A DNA stretch of 64,000 nt from Marinobacterium_E sp035458585. GTDB taxonomy: Bacteria > Pseudomonadota > Gammaproteobacteria > Pseudomonadales > Balneatricaceae. Numbering within the stretch: the stretch's first letter is position 1; each line of letters begins with the position of its first letter. Positions 54,187 through 63,300 of the stretch are shown here, piece by piece. The position numbers and the translations under genes are program-made. Location: NCBI GenBank assembly GCA_035458585.1, contig DATHZN010000056.1, forward strand, positions 3,951 to 67,950, written 5' to 3'. The notes beneath the pieces are model-generated. The model did no database searches and was not told where the DNA came from. It was given only the letters and a program-made list of their open reading frames with translations.

Positions 54187-55497
54187 TTATCGGTTCGCTT
54201 GTTCGAAGCGACGCAGCAACTGGTTGCCGCGCTCCACAGCACTGTCGAGTGCCTCCTGAGCGGATTTATCTCCTGCCCAGACGCCTTCGAGCTCTTCGTC
54301 TATGATCCCGCGGATCTGGTCAAAGGAACCCAGGCGTAGACCTTTGGAGTTGGCAGTTGGAGCTTTAGCCGTCATTTGAATTACAGCGACATCAGTTCCG
54401 GGCTTCTCGGTGTAGAAGCCTGACTCGCGAGTAGCATCACCGGCTGCTGCTGTAATCGGCAGGTATCCTGTATCCTGATGCCATTTCGCCTGAACCTCAG
54501 TAGAGGAGAGGTAAGCTAAGAATTCACCCACACCCTTGTACTCCTCGTCAGTCTGACCTGCCAGTGCCCATAAAGAGGCACCACCGATAATGGTATTCTG
54601 CGGTGCGTTACCTACACCATCCCAGTAGGGTAGAGGGCGAACGTCAAAATCAAACTTCGCTTCAGAACTGATACCGGCGTAGCCTGCTGAACTCTCAGTG
54701 AAGAGTGCGCAGGAGCCTGCTCGGAAATTGGCACCGCCTTCGTTGCGACGGCCAGTGTAGATAAACTTACCATCCTGTGCCCACTCGCCCATTTTAGCGA
54801 TGTGCGCGACCTGAGCCTCTGAATTGAAAGCAAGTTCCGTATCGACACCGGCAAAGCCGTTGTCCTTCGTGGCGAATGGAACATCGTGGTAGGCTGAGTA
54901 GTTCTCCAGGTGGATCCAGCTCTGCCAAGCCGTTACAAGCGGACACTCGTGCCCCGCTGCTTTGAGCTGATTGAGAACGACTTCAACGTTCTGCCATGTG
55001 CTCAGGTCAGTGTCTGGATCAATACCAGCGCCACTCAGAGCATCCCGGTTTACCCAAAGAACGGGCGTGGAGGCGTTGAACGGCAATGACAGCATCTTGC
55101 CATCAGTTGTTGTGTAGTAGCCTTTGACAGAGCCGATGTAGTTGTCGGGATCAAAAGCGACTCCGCTCTCCTCCATCACCTCGTAAACCGGTTTGATAGC
55201 GCCTTTGGCAGCCATCATAGTGGCAGTACCGACCTCAAATACCATCAGGATATCGGGTTGCTCACCTGCTCGGAACGCGGCAATGCCCGCATTTAGCGTC
55301 TCGGAGTAATTTCCTTTGTGTGTGGCAACGACTTTGTAGTCAGGGTTTTTCGTATTGAAATCTTCAACTTGAGCCGCAACAAGCTCACCTAGACGGCCGG
55401 TGAAGGCGTGCCAAAATTCGATTTCTGTTTGTGCTGAAGCGGTCAGACTCACGCCGGCGGTAGCCACAGCGAGCGCAAGGGCGGTAGGTTTTATCAT
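54187..55497 (-). CDS. ugpB: sn-glycerol-3-phosphate-binding protein
   Basis: A 436-residue periplasmic protein of the UgpB family. The signal peptide ends SAQ at about 23. EIEFWHAFTGRLGELVAAQV and YSETLNAGIAAFRAGEQPDI are characteristic UgpB segments. It binds glycerol 3-phosphate or glycerophosphodiesters. GGAGAG precedes the ATG. First gene of ugpBAEC-ugpQ. Confidence 0.93.
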   Translation of the reverse strand: MIKPTALALAVATAGVSLTASAQTEIEFWHAFTGRLGELVAAQVEDFNTKNPDYKVVATHKGNYSETLNAGIAAFRAGEQPDILMVFEVGTATMMAAKGAIKPVYEVMEESGVAFDPDNYIGSVKGYYTTTDGKMLSLPFNASTPVLWVNRDALSGAGIDPDTDLSTWQNVEVVLNQLKAAGHECPLVTAWQSWIHLENYSAYHDVPFATKDNGFAGVDTELAFNSEAQVAHIAKMGEWAQDGKFIYTGRRNEGGANFRAGSCALFTESSAGYAGISSEAKFDFDVRPLPYWDGVGNAPQNTIIGGASLWALAGQTDEEYKGVGEFLAYLSSTEVQAKWHQDTGYLPITAAAGDATRESGFYTEKPGTDVAVIQMTAKAPTANSKGLRLGSFDQIRGIIDEELEGVWAGDKSAQEALDSAVERGNQLLRRFEQANR

Positions 55498-55723
55498 CGA
55501 AACTCTCCACTGTTCTATTTTTTTCGGAAATTTTCATAAACGCTCGAATTTTTTATCAGCGAGCGGTTCTATTGTCAATAATGGTCTTTCAGTGTGCTGC
55601 AGAAGCAGAGCTGCAATGCCCAAGCCCCGGGTAAACGGCGACAAGATTTGTTCTACAACGCCAGTGTTACAAATTAATTACAGATCTGACGGGTGCGCCC
55701 AAAGCAGTCTCTCTTGAGGGTCT
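55498..55723 (-). promoter_or_regulatory. ugpB upstream region with candidate promoter
   Basis: A 226-bp gap before ugpB. On the minus strand TTGACA (55578-55573) is followed after 16 bp by ATAAAA. No PhoB box is apparent, so phosphate control is not supported by eye. Confidence 0.4.
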
Positions 55724-57076
55724 CTATTGCTCATAAGCCCCCTCTCGTTGACTCAGTTTTCGAACCGTTGATTCCACTGATTGTTGTATAACTGGTTTAG
55801 CTTGGTTTTGGTTGGGCAGTGATACCGTTTCAAACCGTACGATGGAGTTGTGAGACACCTTGAGTCGGTAGCGTTCAATTTTTGATCCATTGATACGCAG
55901 TACCAGATTCACGTCATAGAGCATTTCGTAGTTCGATTTTAACAACTCGCCGTTTTCAACTTTAAAATGACGCAGAGACAAGTCTGGAAGCATCTCTACC
56001 AATGTATGAAAGTTGATATCCATCGTGTCGCGAATTTCTGAGAAACCGCTCTTTAGATCTTTGCTGATGTCATAGCGTTTCTTGTAGAGTAATACGGACT
56101 CTCCAGTCTCTCGTTTTGTAAACTTTCCGCGCCCCCGAACAGCCTGAATCTCATCATCGGGTTGGACAAATTCCGCTAGGTCATAGCAGCGACCAACAGG
56201 GCGATTATCGAAGTCTGTCAATGTCGCTCGTACCCTAAATCGCCCCGCGTTCAATTTTTTGGCAACGAACACCCGAAACAACTCTTTGAATCGATCTTTA
56301 AATATGTAACTGACACACAGTGCCATAAAGACGGCGAAGGAAAACGTGCCGTAGCCAGCCTGGAAGTAGAAGACAACCAGAGTTGTCAAAAGCATGGAGA
56401 GAAAGGCGCTGATGCTGAACGCGAACTGTTCGCGTAATACGGTTAGCTTTTGATTTTCGCGACGGATATTGATGGATTTACAAAAGAAGTCCTCTTTGCG
56501 CCTGATATGCTGAGCCTCACTCGCTTTAGAGCCGTACTGACGCAGACGGTACTCGTACTCGCGCGAGGCAAACTCAAACAACCGGTCAAGGGCAATGCCG
56601 GAGTCACGCTTCTGATTGGTTTCAATACAGACGTAGGTTATCTGCTCCGCATAGTAGGAACAGAGCTCGTCGACTGTGCGGAACTCCTTTTGATTCTCCT
56701 CATCGACGTCAATGCTGCGCAGCTCCTCCAGCAAACTGGTCGCTAAATCGATAAACGCATCAAGCTCTTCAGCGCTGTTTGCCTGGCGTGCCAAGCGTGA
56801 CAAGTTGAGCTTGAACGTCTTGAGGAAAATCGGGAAGTCGATATTACTCTCAGCCCTGCCGGAACGGTGTCTAAGTAAGGGCAATTTCACTTTGGATACC
56901 GAGTAGTGATAGCGAGAGGTTTTTAAACCCAAAAAGGATGTGGCGTCAAAACCACGCTCCTTCAGGCTCATCTCTGGCGGCAGGAAAAGGTAGAGTTCCA
57001 TCTCAGACACTTTTCCACGTGGCACTGTTGTGCGCACCTCAACGGAATTGTCATGAACCTCTAGCTGTACTCTCAT
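55724..57076 (-). CDS. unrecognised membrane-anchored protein
   Basis: A 450-residue protein I do not recognise. The N-terminal 200 residues are soluble, with a beta-rich start (VQLEVHDNSVEVRTTVPRGK) and a helical part. Two hydrophobic helices lie close together at about 224-260 (AFLSMLLTTLVVFYFQAGYG, FAVFMALCVSYIF), followed by a basic segment and a beta-rich soluble domain (RFRVRATLTDFDNRPVGR, LSLRHFKVENGEL). Both soluble parts probably face the cytoplasm. It lies between two Ugp-type systems, is divergent from the GlpR-like gene, and has its own expected promoter. No catalytic motif was seen. Confidence 0.7.
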   Translation of the reverse strand: MRVQLEVHDNSVEVRTTVPRGKVSEMELYLFLPPEMSLKERGFDATSFLGLKTSRYHYSVSKVKLPLLRHRSGRAESNIDFPIFLKTFKLNLSRLARQANSAEELDAFIDLATSLLEELRSIDVDEENQKEFRTVDELCSYYAEQITYVCIETNQKRDSGIALDRLFEFASREYEYRLRQYGSKASEAQHIRRKEDFFCKSINIRRENQKLTVLREQFAFSISAFLSMLLTTLVVFYFQAGYGTFSFAVFMALCVSYIFKDRFKELFRVFVAKKLNAGRFRVRATLTDFDNRPVGRCYDLAEFVQPDDEIQAVRGRGKFTKRETGESVLLYKKRYDISKDLKSGFSEIRDTMDINFHTLVEMLPDLSLRHFKVENGELLKSNYEMLYDVNLVLRINGSKIERYRLKVSHNSIVRFETVSLPNQNQAKPVIQQSVESTVRKLSQREGAYEQ

Positions 57077-57445
57077 TTCCGACCACGCAAAAGCTGTAAA
57101 GACCTAAATCGAACTGAGTCGCTGCTCAAACAAGCATCGAGCGCATCCGCCCTTTTGTTTGATGTCGAGCAACGTTGATATTGAATGAGCTGCCAAGCTT
57201 CTGTTGAAAATTCATGGCAATCTCTCGGCCGGTATTGAGGGAATAACCTTCAGCGACCTATCTAAGAAATAGCACAGGTTGGGGTTGGGTAAAAGATACA
57301 AAACAACAAAATAGGGGTGAATTAATTATAAATTGCGGTTTTTTTGGACAAAATGTACTTTTAATGATTGTTTTAAGTGTCGGTTATGTTGTTTTGATGT
57401 TTTTGTGGTGATAGTCTCACAAAAAAATAAAGGATAAACCGCTTT
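57077..57445. other. 369-bp intergenic region, no gene
   Basis: It separates the unknown membrane protein from the second GlpR-like gene and must hold both promoters. The right half is very AT-rich. TTGTTT (57389-57394) with TAGTCT (57412-57417) at 17 bp is a weak promoter candidate for the regulator. AAAAATAA-type A-rich sequence at 57423-57430 fits AANAANAA. No GlpR half-site was found. Confidence 0.4.
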
Positions 57446-58222
57446 ATGGCGAAGGTTACTCGACGTAAAGACAAAATTATCGCACTCGTGCATGAGAGGG
57501 GTGAGGTGTCGGTAGTAACGCTTGCTGAGCGCTTGGGTGTGTCGATGCAGACGATCCGTAGAGATCTTGATGATCTCTGTGGTTCGGGATTATTGATGCG
57601 TCGACATGGGGCGGTCGCGAGTCCACATCAGCCAGTTAATGCGCCCTACGACCAGCGTGCCGCAACCAATCCCGATTATAAATGGGCAATCGCTCGAGCT
57701 GTTGCAGCTGAGATCCCGGATGGCTCTTCTCTCTTTATTTCGATTGGCACGACGCCCACCATTGTTGCTGAAGCGCTCAAATCCAAAAAAAATCTCACCG
57801 TCATTACCAATAATCTGAATGCGGCGATGGTGCTTGCGAGCGAGCTCTCTAACAGAATCATCATTCCGGGAGGAGAGATACGCCTGCCCGATCGGGACTT
57901 GATTGGTCAGGATGCGATCGCCTTCTTTGACCGCTATCGAGCTGACTTTGGAATCTTCGGAGTGGCGGGTGTTGCGATTGACGGTACCCTTTTGGACTTT
58001 CACGCTGCGGAGGTTGCCATCAGAGAAGCGATCCGCACCCACTCTTCTGTTTCCCTGCTAGTTGTTGATAGCTCAAAGTTCGGACGCATCGCACCCGCCG
58101 CGGGTGGCAATATTTTAGAGGTAGATAAGGTTTTTATGGATCGACATTCAACTGAAGATTTCGCACCCGTTTTGGAGCAAGTGAGCAATCGTTTGGTATT
58201 TGTGGGGGGCGAAGTCGTATGA
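57446..58222 (+). CDS. DeoR-family regulator, GlpR-like paralogue
   Basis: A 258-residue paralogue of the glpR product above: helix-turn-helix VSVVTLAERLGVSMQTIRRD, then PDGSSLFISIGTTPTIVAEA, GTLLDFHAAEVAIREAI and DSSKFGRI in the same order. The conserved effector pocket suggests glycerol 3-phosphate or a close phosphate ester as inducer. Its stop overlaps the ATPase gene start (ATGA), so it is autoregulated within the operon it controls. AAGGA precedes the ATG. Confidence 0.87.
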   Translation: MAKVTRRKDKIIALVHERGEVSVVTLAERLGVSMQTIRRDLDDLCGSGLLMRRHGAVASPHQPVNAPYDQRAATNPDYKWAIARAVAAEIPDGSSLFISIGTTPTIVAEALKSKKNLTVITNNLNAAMVLASELSNRIIIPGGEIRLPDRDLIGQDAIAFFDRYRADFGIFGVAGVAIDGTLLDFHAAEVAIREAIRTHSSVSLLVVDSSKFGRIAPAAGGNILEVDKVFMDRHSTEDFAPVLEQVSNRLVFVGGEVV

Positions 58223-59238
58223 GTGCGCAGGCTTTTGTTTCGCTCAAAGGGATCGGTAAACGTTGGAATGGTCAGTTAGGTGTTGAGGGCGTTGATCTCG
58301 AGATACCGGAGGGCTCTTTCGTCGCACTGTTGGGGCCCTCTGGTTGCGGTAAGTCTACCACTTTACGACTGCTTGCAGGGCTTGAAGAGCCGGATGAGGG
58401 GAGCATCATTATTGATGGCCGTGATGTGACCCACAGCGCTCCATCAGAGCGCAATCTCTCCATGGTATTTCAGTCATACGCGCTGTTTCCTCATCTGAGC
58501 GTTGCCGAAAATGTTGTTTTCGGTATGAAAGTGCGCAAAGTGCCGCGCGCGCAGAGGGATGAAAAGCTCAATCGTGCTCTGAAGATTACGGGGCTGCTAG
58601 GGTATGAGCAACGAAAGCCCGGCGAACTCTCGGGTGGACAGCGACAACGTGTCGCACTTGCGAGATCCATTGTTGCTGGTCAGCCGCTCTGCTTGATGGA
58701 CGAGCCTCTCTCAAACCTTGATGCCAAACTGCGCAACTCGGTACGCAAAGATATCAAAAGACTGCAGCGTGAACTGGGGATGACTGTCGTTTACGTTACT
58801 CACGACCAGACAGAGGCTATGAGTATGGCTGATATCGTCGTGCTGATGCGCAACGGGCGTATTCAGCAAGTCGGTTCGCCTGAGGAGCTCTACAGCAAAC
58901 CGGTAAACACGTTTGTGGCGGAGTTCGTCGGGGCTCCACCCATGGCACTGATCGAGAGCTCTGAGCTTAAAGGCGTCGAGGCGAACCGGATTGTTGGTAT
59001 AAGAGCTGAGCACATACATCTCGCTCAGGAGGGTGAGGGGCGTCTCAAATGCGCTGTCACCGAGTGTGAATACCTGGGCGCGGAGACATTCGTAGCCTTG
59101 GAGCACCCGGGTGCCAGCGGTTTGACTGTGAAAGTACCGGGTCTGGTTCAGCTGAACGCCGGTCAAACAGTAGATATCAAATTCGACGATGGTGCACTGC
59201 ACATCTTTGACTCTAACGGAGAGCGTGTGCAGGCCTAA
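58219..59238 (+). CDS. ABC transporter ATP-binding protein, UgpC/MalK type
   Basis: A 339-residue ATPase with canonical motifs: GPSGCGKST, LSGGQRQR, LMDEPLSNLD, VYVTHDQTEAM, and a TOBE region with GIRAEHI. It energises the importer encoded by the next three genes. It is translationally coupled to the regulator upstream. Confidence 0.9.
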   Translation: MSAQAFVSLKGIGKRWNGQLGVEGVDLEIPEGSFVALLGPSGCGKSTTLRLLAGLEEPDEGSIIIDGRDVTHSAPSERNLSMVFQSYALFPHLSVAENVVFGMKVRKVPRAQRDEKLNRALKITGLLGYEQRKPGELSGGQRQRVALARSIVAGQPLCLMDEPLSNLDAKLRNSVRKDIKRLQRELGMTVVYVTHDQTEAMSMADIVVLMRNGRIQQVGSPEELYSKPVNTFVAEFVGAPPMALIESSELKGVEANRIVGIRAEHIHLAQEGEGRLKCAVTECEYLGAETFVALEHPGASGLTVKVPGLVQLNAGQTVDIKFDDGALHIFDSNGERVQA

Positions 59239-59322
59239 GTGGTCAACCGCGCCCCAGTAGTTTCAAGATGATCGATACACCGTTGAATAGCATGACAATA
59301 ATAAACAAAGGAAACGTAGACA

Positions 59323-60579
59323 ATGAAGCTTAAGAATACCCTAGCGGCAGCTCTGTTGGGCGCTGCGTCAATTTCTGCTCAGGCGGAAACAGAACTGAAT
59401 ATGTACTATCCGATCGCCGTTGGTGGTGCGTTGACCCAGGTCGTTGACGGAATAGTGACGGATTTCATGAAGGAAAATCCCGATATTAAGGTGAACGCTA
59501 TCTACTCCGGCAACTACGATGACACTCGTGTTCGTGCATTGTCTGCGCTTGCCTCCGGCGAACCGGCTCAGCTCGCTGTCATGTTCTCTATCGATGCATA
59601 CGACCTGATAGACCAGGATCTTATCGTCGCATTTGACGACGTCGTGAGCACTGACGAGGATCGTGCCTGGTTGTCGGGGTTCTATCCTGCTTTGATGGAA
59701 AATGGTGCTGTAGAAGGCAAGACCTGGGGCGTACCCTTTCAGCGCTCCACGATCGTAGCTTACTACAACAAAGATATGTTCAAAGCGGCGGGGCTTGATC
59801 CAGAAAAAGCGCCCGCCACATGGGACGAGTTGGTAGAGATGGGTAAAACTCTGTCGAAGGACGGGACCTACGGACTCATGATTCCCTCAACCGGATACCC
59901 TTACTGGATGTTCCAGGCACTCGCGATTCAGAATGGTCAGAAGCTAATGTCCGATGACGGTCTGACAACCTATTTTGATGACCCTGCGGTTGTTGAAGCG
60001 CTTGAGTTCTGGAAATCGCTCTCCACGGAGCATGGCATTATGCCAACTGGAACTGTTGAGTGGGGTACATTACGTCAGGCGTTCCTTGAGGGTAAGACCG
60101 CGATGATGTGGCACTCAACTGGTAACCTCTCAGCCGTAAAAAACGGTGCCTCTTTTGATTTTGGTGTAGCGATGTTGCCAGCCAACAAACGGCTAGGGTC
60201 ACCAACAGGTGGTGGTAATTTCTATCTGTTTAAAGACTCCTCTGAGCAAGAAAAAGCCGCCGCCATGAAGCTAATCAAGTTCATGACTTCGGCGGAACAA
60301 GCTGCTCGCTGGTCGATCGCAACGGGTTACGTTGGTGTCTCTCCAGCAGCCTATGAAACCGAAGCGCTCAAAGAGTACACGGCCAGCTTCCCGCCAGCAC
60401 TCGTTGCCAGAGATCAGCTCCAGCACGCTGTTGCTGAGTTCTCGACCTTCCAAACAGCACGTGTAAGAGAGGGGCTTAATAATGCGATTCAATTCGCATT
60501 GACTGATACCAAGTCACCCGCTGAGGCGCTGTCTGAAGCGCAGCAAAGCGCGCAGCGATTGCTGCGAGACTATCAGTAA
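59323..60579 (+). CDS. ABC transporter substrate-binding protein, UgpB-like
   Basis: A 418-residue binding protein. The signal peptide ends AQA at about 21. The N-terminal part TELNMYYPIAVGGALTQVVD and PTGGGNFYLFKDSSEQEKAAA mark a UgpB-related family 1 protein, but it differs from the ugpB product, so a related phosphate ester may be its ligand. AAAGGAAA precedes the ATG; AATAATAA at 59297-59304 fits the Crc/Hfq motif. Confidence 0.87.
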   Translation: MKLKNTLAAALLGAASISAQAETELNMYYPIAVGGALTQVVDGIVTDFMKENPDIKVNAIYSGNYDDTRVRALSALASGEPAQLAVMFSIDAYDLIDQDLIVAFDDVVSTDEDRAWLSGFYPALMENGAVEGKTWGVPFQRSTIVAYYNKDMFKAAGLDPEKAPATWDELVEMGKTLSKDGTYGLMIPSTGYPYWMFQALAIQNGQKLMSDDGLTTYFDDPAVVEALEFWKSLSTEHGIMPTGTVEWGTLRQAFLEGKTAMMWHSTGNLSAVKNGASFDFGVAMLPANKRLGSPTGGGNFYLFKDSSEQEKAAAMKLIKFMTSAEQAARWSIATGYVGVSPAAYETEALKEYTASFPPALVARDQLQHAVAEFSTFQTARVREGLNNAIQFALTDTKSPAEALSEAQQSAQRLLRDYQ

Positions 60580-60600
60580 GTATTAATAAGCACCTTTGAT

Positions 60601-60628
60601 AATGGGGCGCTCGGTGGGCGCCCCCATT
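60601..60628 (+). terminator. intercistronic hairpin after the UgpB-like gene
   Basis: AATGGGGCGC (60601-60610) pairs with GCGCCCCCATT (60618-60628) with one bulged base. It lies between the binding-protein gene and its permease genes, as in the glp, dpp-type and ugp operons. Confidence 0.65.
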
Positions 60629-60645
60629 AAGTCGAGACCCCATTC

Positions 60646-61539
60646 ATGACCCCACATGCGAGTAACGAGAGACGCAGGCAGGCTATTTATGGCTGGATGC
60701 TGCTGACACCTGCGGCGATACTCTTGTCCCTTTTCGCCTTCTACCCCTCCATCGCGACCTTCTGGTCAAGTCTGTTTTCGCGTGGAACGCGTCGTAGACC
60801 ATCGGAGTTTGTGGGCACTGAAAACTACACCGATCTCTTTAACGACCCTACGTTTTGGAAAGTGGTTACAAATAATCTGATCTATGCGGGTGTGACGATT
60901 CCGGTATCGATATTTTTTGCGCTGTCGATGGCGCTCTGGGCCAATTCAAAGATCTCTGCTCGTGGCTTCGTGAGAACAGCCTATTTCACACCGACCGTAC
61001 TTCCAATGATCGCGGCTGCCAATCTTTGGCTCTTTTTCTACACACCTGACTTGGGCGTCCTGGATCAGATAGGCTCTCTGTTCGGGCTGTCGTCGGTTAA
61101 CTGGTTGGGTAACCCTGATACAGCACTCTGGGCGATCATCATCGTGACTATTTGGAAGGAGGCGGGGTTCTTTATGATCTTCTATCTGGCTGCGCTCCAG
61201 ACTATCCCCACCGATTACAAAGAGGCCGCTGACATTGAAGGGGCAAGTCGCTTCACCTATCTTCGTCGAATTGTGCTTCCCCTGCTCATGCCAACGACGC
61301 TCTTTATTGTTGTTAACGCGATGATCAACTCAGTCAAATTAATTGACCATCTGTTCATCCTCACTAAAGGCGGACCTTCAGACGCTTCGAAACTGATCCT
61401 GTATTACATCTGGGAGATGGCCTTCGCATTTTTTGATGCGCCGCACGCTGCCGCTCTAACGGTGCTTGTACTGATAGTTCTTGGAATCGCGGCGGCAATA
61501 CAGTTTCTATACCTCGATAAAAGAACGCATTACCAATAA
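60646..61539 (+). CDS. ABC transporter permease, UgpA-like
   Basis: A 297-residue permease with six helices, N-terminal WMLLTPAAILLSLFAFYPSI and EAA loop DYKEAADIEGASRFTYLRRI. The ribosome-binding site is weak, which fits lower expression after the hairpin. It pairs with the next gene. Confidence 0.9.
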   Translation: MTPHASNERRRQAIYGWMLLTPAAILLSLFAFYPSIATFWSSLFSRGTRRRPSEFVGTENYTDLFNDPTFWKVVTNNLIYAGVTIPVSIFFALSMALWANSKISARGFVRTAYFTPTVLPMIAAANLWLFFYTPDLGVLDQIGSLFGLSSVNWLGNPDTALWAIIIVTIWKEAGFFMIFYLAALQTIPTDYKEAADIEGASRFTYLRRIVLPLLMPTTLFIVVNAMINSVKLIDHLFILTKGGPSDASKLILYYIWEMAFAFFDAPHAAALTVLVLIVLGIAAAIQFLYLDKRTHYQ

Positions 61540-61593
61540 GTCAGTTGATGATGACCAAATGTATGAATGCTTCAAATTTAACTGGGGTGAAAA

Positions 61594-62403
61594 GTGAAAA
61601 GTTTTAGTCAAATTATCGATAATTTGGGCGCCATGCTGTTGGCTCTAATATGGATCGCGCCTCTGCTGTTTGCGTTCTGGGCAGCCTTTCATACCACGTC
61701 TGATGCGGTCAATTTCAATCTATTGTCTGCCTGGACCCTGGATAACTTTAGAATTGCCTGGGAGGGTGCTCCTTGGCTGCGTTACTTCATGAACACGTTT
61801 TTTTTGGTGACAATCATTCTGATTGGTCAGTTCATTATCACGACTCTGGCTGGATTTGCGTTTGCACAGGTACGCTTTCCGGGTAAGGATTTTGTTTTCA
61901 TTTTGGTGCTTCTACAGCTTTTTATTCTTCCAGAGGTCTTAATTGTTGAGAACTACGCGGTCGTATCGGCCATAGGCCTGTTCGATACAATCCTGGGTGT
62001 AGGGATTCCGTATATGGCAAGCGCCTTCGGTATTTTTCTGATGCGCCAGTCATTTAAATCTGTTCCGATAGAACTACACGAAGCCGCCCGTATCGAAGGG
62101 TGCTCCTGGTTCGGCATACTACTGAGAGTCTATGTGCCTCTGGCCAAGCCCACTTATATTGCCTATGCGCTGGTGTCGGTTTCAACCCATTGGAACAACT
62201 TCCTCTGGCCATTGATCGTAACGAATTCGGAGGATACCCGTCCCCTAACGGTAGGTTTGTCTATTTTTGGTGCCCCAGAGAATGGTGTAGATATCTCGGT
62301 CATTTCCGCTGCAACAATGATGTCGATCGCGCCGTTACTAATCGCATTTTTGATATTTCAACGCCAGTTTGTTCAGGCCTTCCTCAGAGCAGGTATCAAG
62401 TAA
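61594..62403 (+). CDS. ABC transporter permease, UgpE-like
   Basis: A 269-residue permease with six helices, EAA loop ELHEAARIEGCSWFGILLRV and HWNNFLWPLIV as in UgpE. The start is GTG at 61594, with GGGGTG upstream. It ends 84 bp before the phosphodiesterase. Confidence 0.9.
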   Translation: MKSFSQIIDNLGAMLLALIWIAPLLFAFWAAFHTTSDAVNFNLLSAWTLDNFRIAWEGAPWLRYFMNTFFLVTIILIGQFIITTLAGFAFAQVRFPGKDFVFILVLLQLFILPEVLIVENYAVVSAIGLFDTILGVGIPYMASAFGIFLMRQSFKSVPIELHEAARIEGCSWFGILLRVYVPLAKPTYIAYALVSVSTHWNNFLWPLIVTNSEDTRPLTVGLSIFGAPENGVDISVISAATMMSIAPLLIAFLIFQRQFVQAFLRAGIK

Positions 62404-62487
62404 CATGCTCTTGATATCTCGAAAACGATTGGATGGATGCCCTGCCTCAACGGTAACTCTAAACTGGTTATTCATAGGGTCATAGGA

Positions 62488-63282
62488 ATGACGAGACTGA
62501 TTCAAATTTCTGATTGCCATGTGGTGTCTGCGCCCAAACTAGTGTCTGGCAGATTAGACACTCGTTTGCTTCTGGCGGGCGCTGTCGATCGAATAAGCGC
62601 GGACCTTGAAAAAGTAGGTCCTGTGGATGGCGTCGTGGTAACAGGCGATATATCGGATGATGGCAGCATCGACAGCTATGAGACCTTTCTCTCTGTTATG
62701 GAACCCATTGGAGTGCCGGTTTTTCTAATACCCGGTAATCACGATAAGCGTGAATCGATGTTTGAGGTATTCGGAGCGCCAGTACAGGGCCAATCAGAGA
62801 AATTTCAGTGGGTTAGGCGCTTTGACGATATGCAACTTATCGGCCTCGATACTGTTGTGCCGAAAAGTGGTGGCGGTGCTATTGATGCGGTTACGCTCGA
62901 CTTCTTATCTGAGACTCTCTCTGAATCCCCAGAGGTTCCAACGTTAATTGCCCTGCATCATCCCCCATTTAACTCGGGGGTCGGTTTTATGGACGCTATA
63001 GGGCTTAGGGGCTTTGACGAACTCAGAGAAGTGCTCGGGCAATCGCGCGCTGAAATACGATTGATATGTGGCCACTTGCATATGCTTGTCGCGGCAAGTC
63101 TCGGGCAGCACATTGCGATCTCCTCTCCAGCTACTTGTAGTTCATTTGATACCGACTACCGCGATGCAGCACCGGTGGGTTTTACCACCAGGCCGGGGGG
63201 GTACATGATTCATGAGTGGTGTGATGGCTTTAGAAGTACATGTATTCCGTTGGTTGATGGAACCGGACCGCATCCGTTTTAA
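62488..63282 (+). CDS. GpdQ-like metallophosphoesterase
   Basis: A 264-residue calcineurin-type phosphoesterase. The five metal-binding motifs are present: Asp9-x-His11 (ISDCHV), GD at 53-54, GNHD at 83-86, His157-His158 and GHLH at 195-198. Overall it resembles GpdQ, a di-metal glycerophosphodiesterase, more than the cAMP enzyme CpdA. With no signal peptide it would act in the cytosol on the imported ester. The start at 62488 follows AGGG; the longer frame to 62437 is not needed. Confidence 0.85.
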   Translation: MTRLIQISDCHVVSAPKLVSGRLDTRLLLAGAVDRISADLEKVGPVDGVVVTGDISDDGSIDSYETFLSVMEPIGVPVFLIPGNHDKRESMFEVFGAPVQGQSEKFQWVRRFDDMQLIGLDTVVPKSGGGAIDAVTLDFLSETLSESPEVPTLIALHHPPFNSGVGFMDAIGLRGFDELREVLGQSRAEIRLICGHLHMLVAASLGQHIAISSPATCSSFDTDYRDAAPVGFTTRPGGYMIHEWCDGFRSTCIPLVDGTGPHPF

Positions 63283-63300
63283 GCTGAAAAAGGGAAAGCT

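Noticed and set aside
55498..55723. PhoB box upstream of ugpB
   Set aside because: E. coli ugp is under PhoB, so CTGTCAT-type direct repeats were looked for, but none is convincing.
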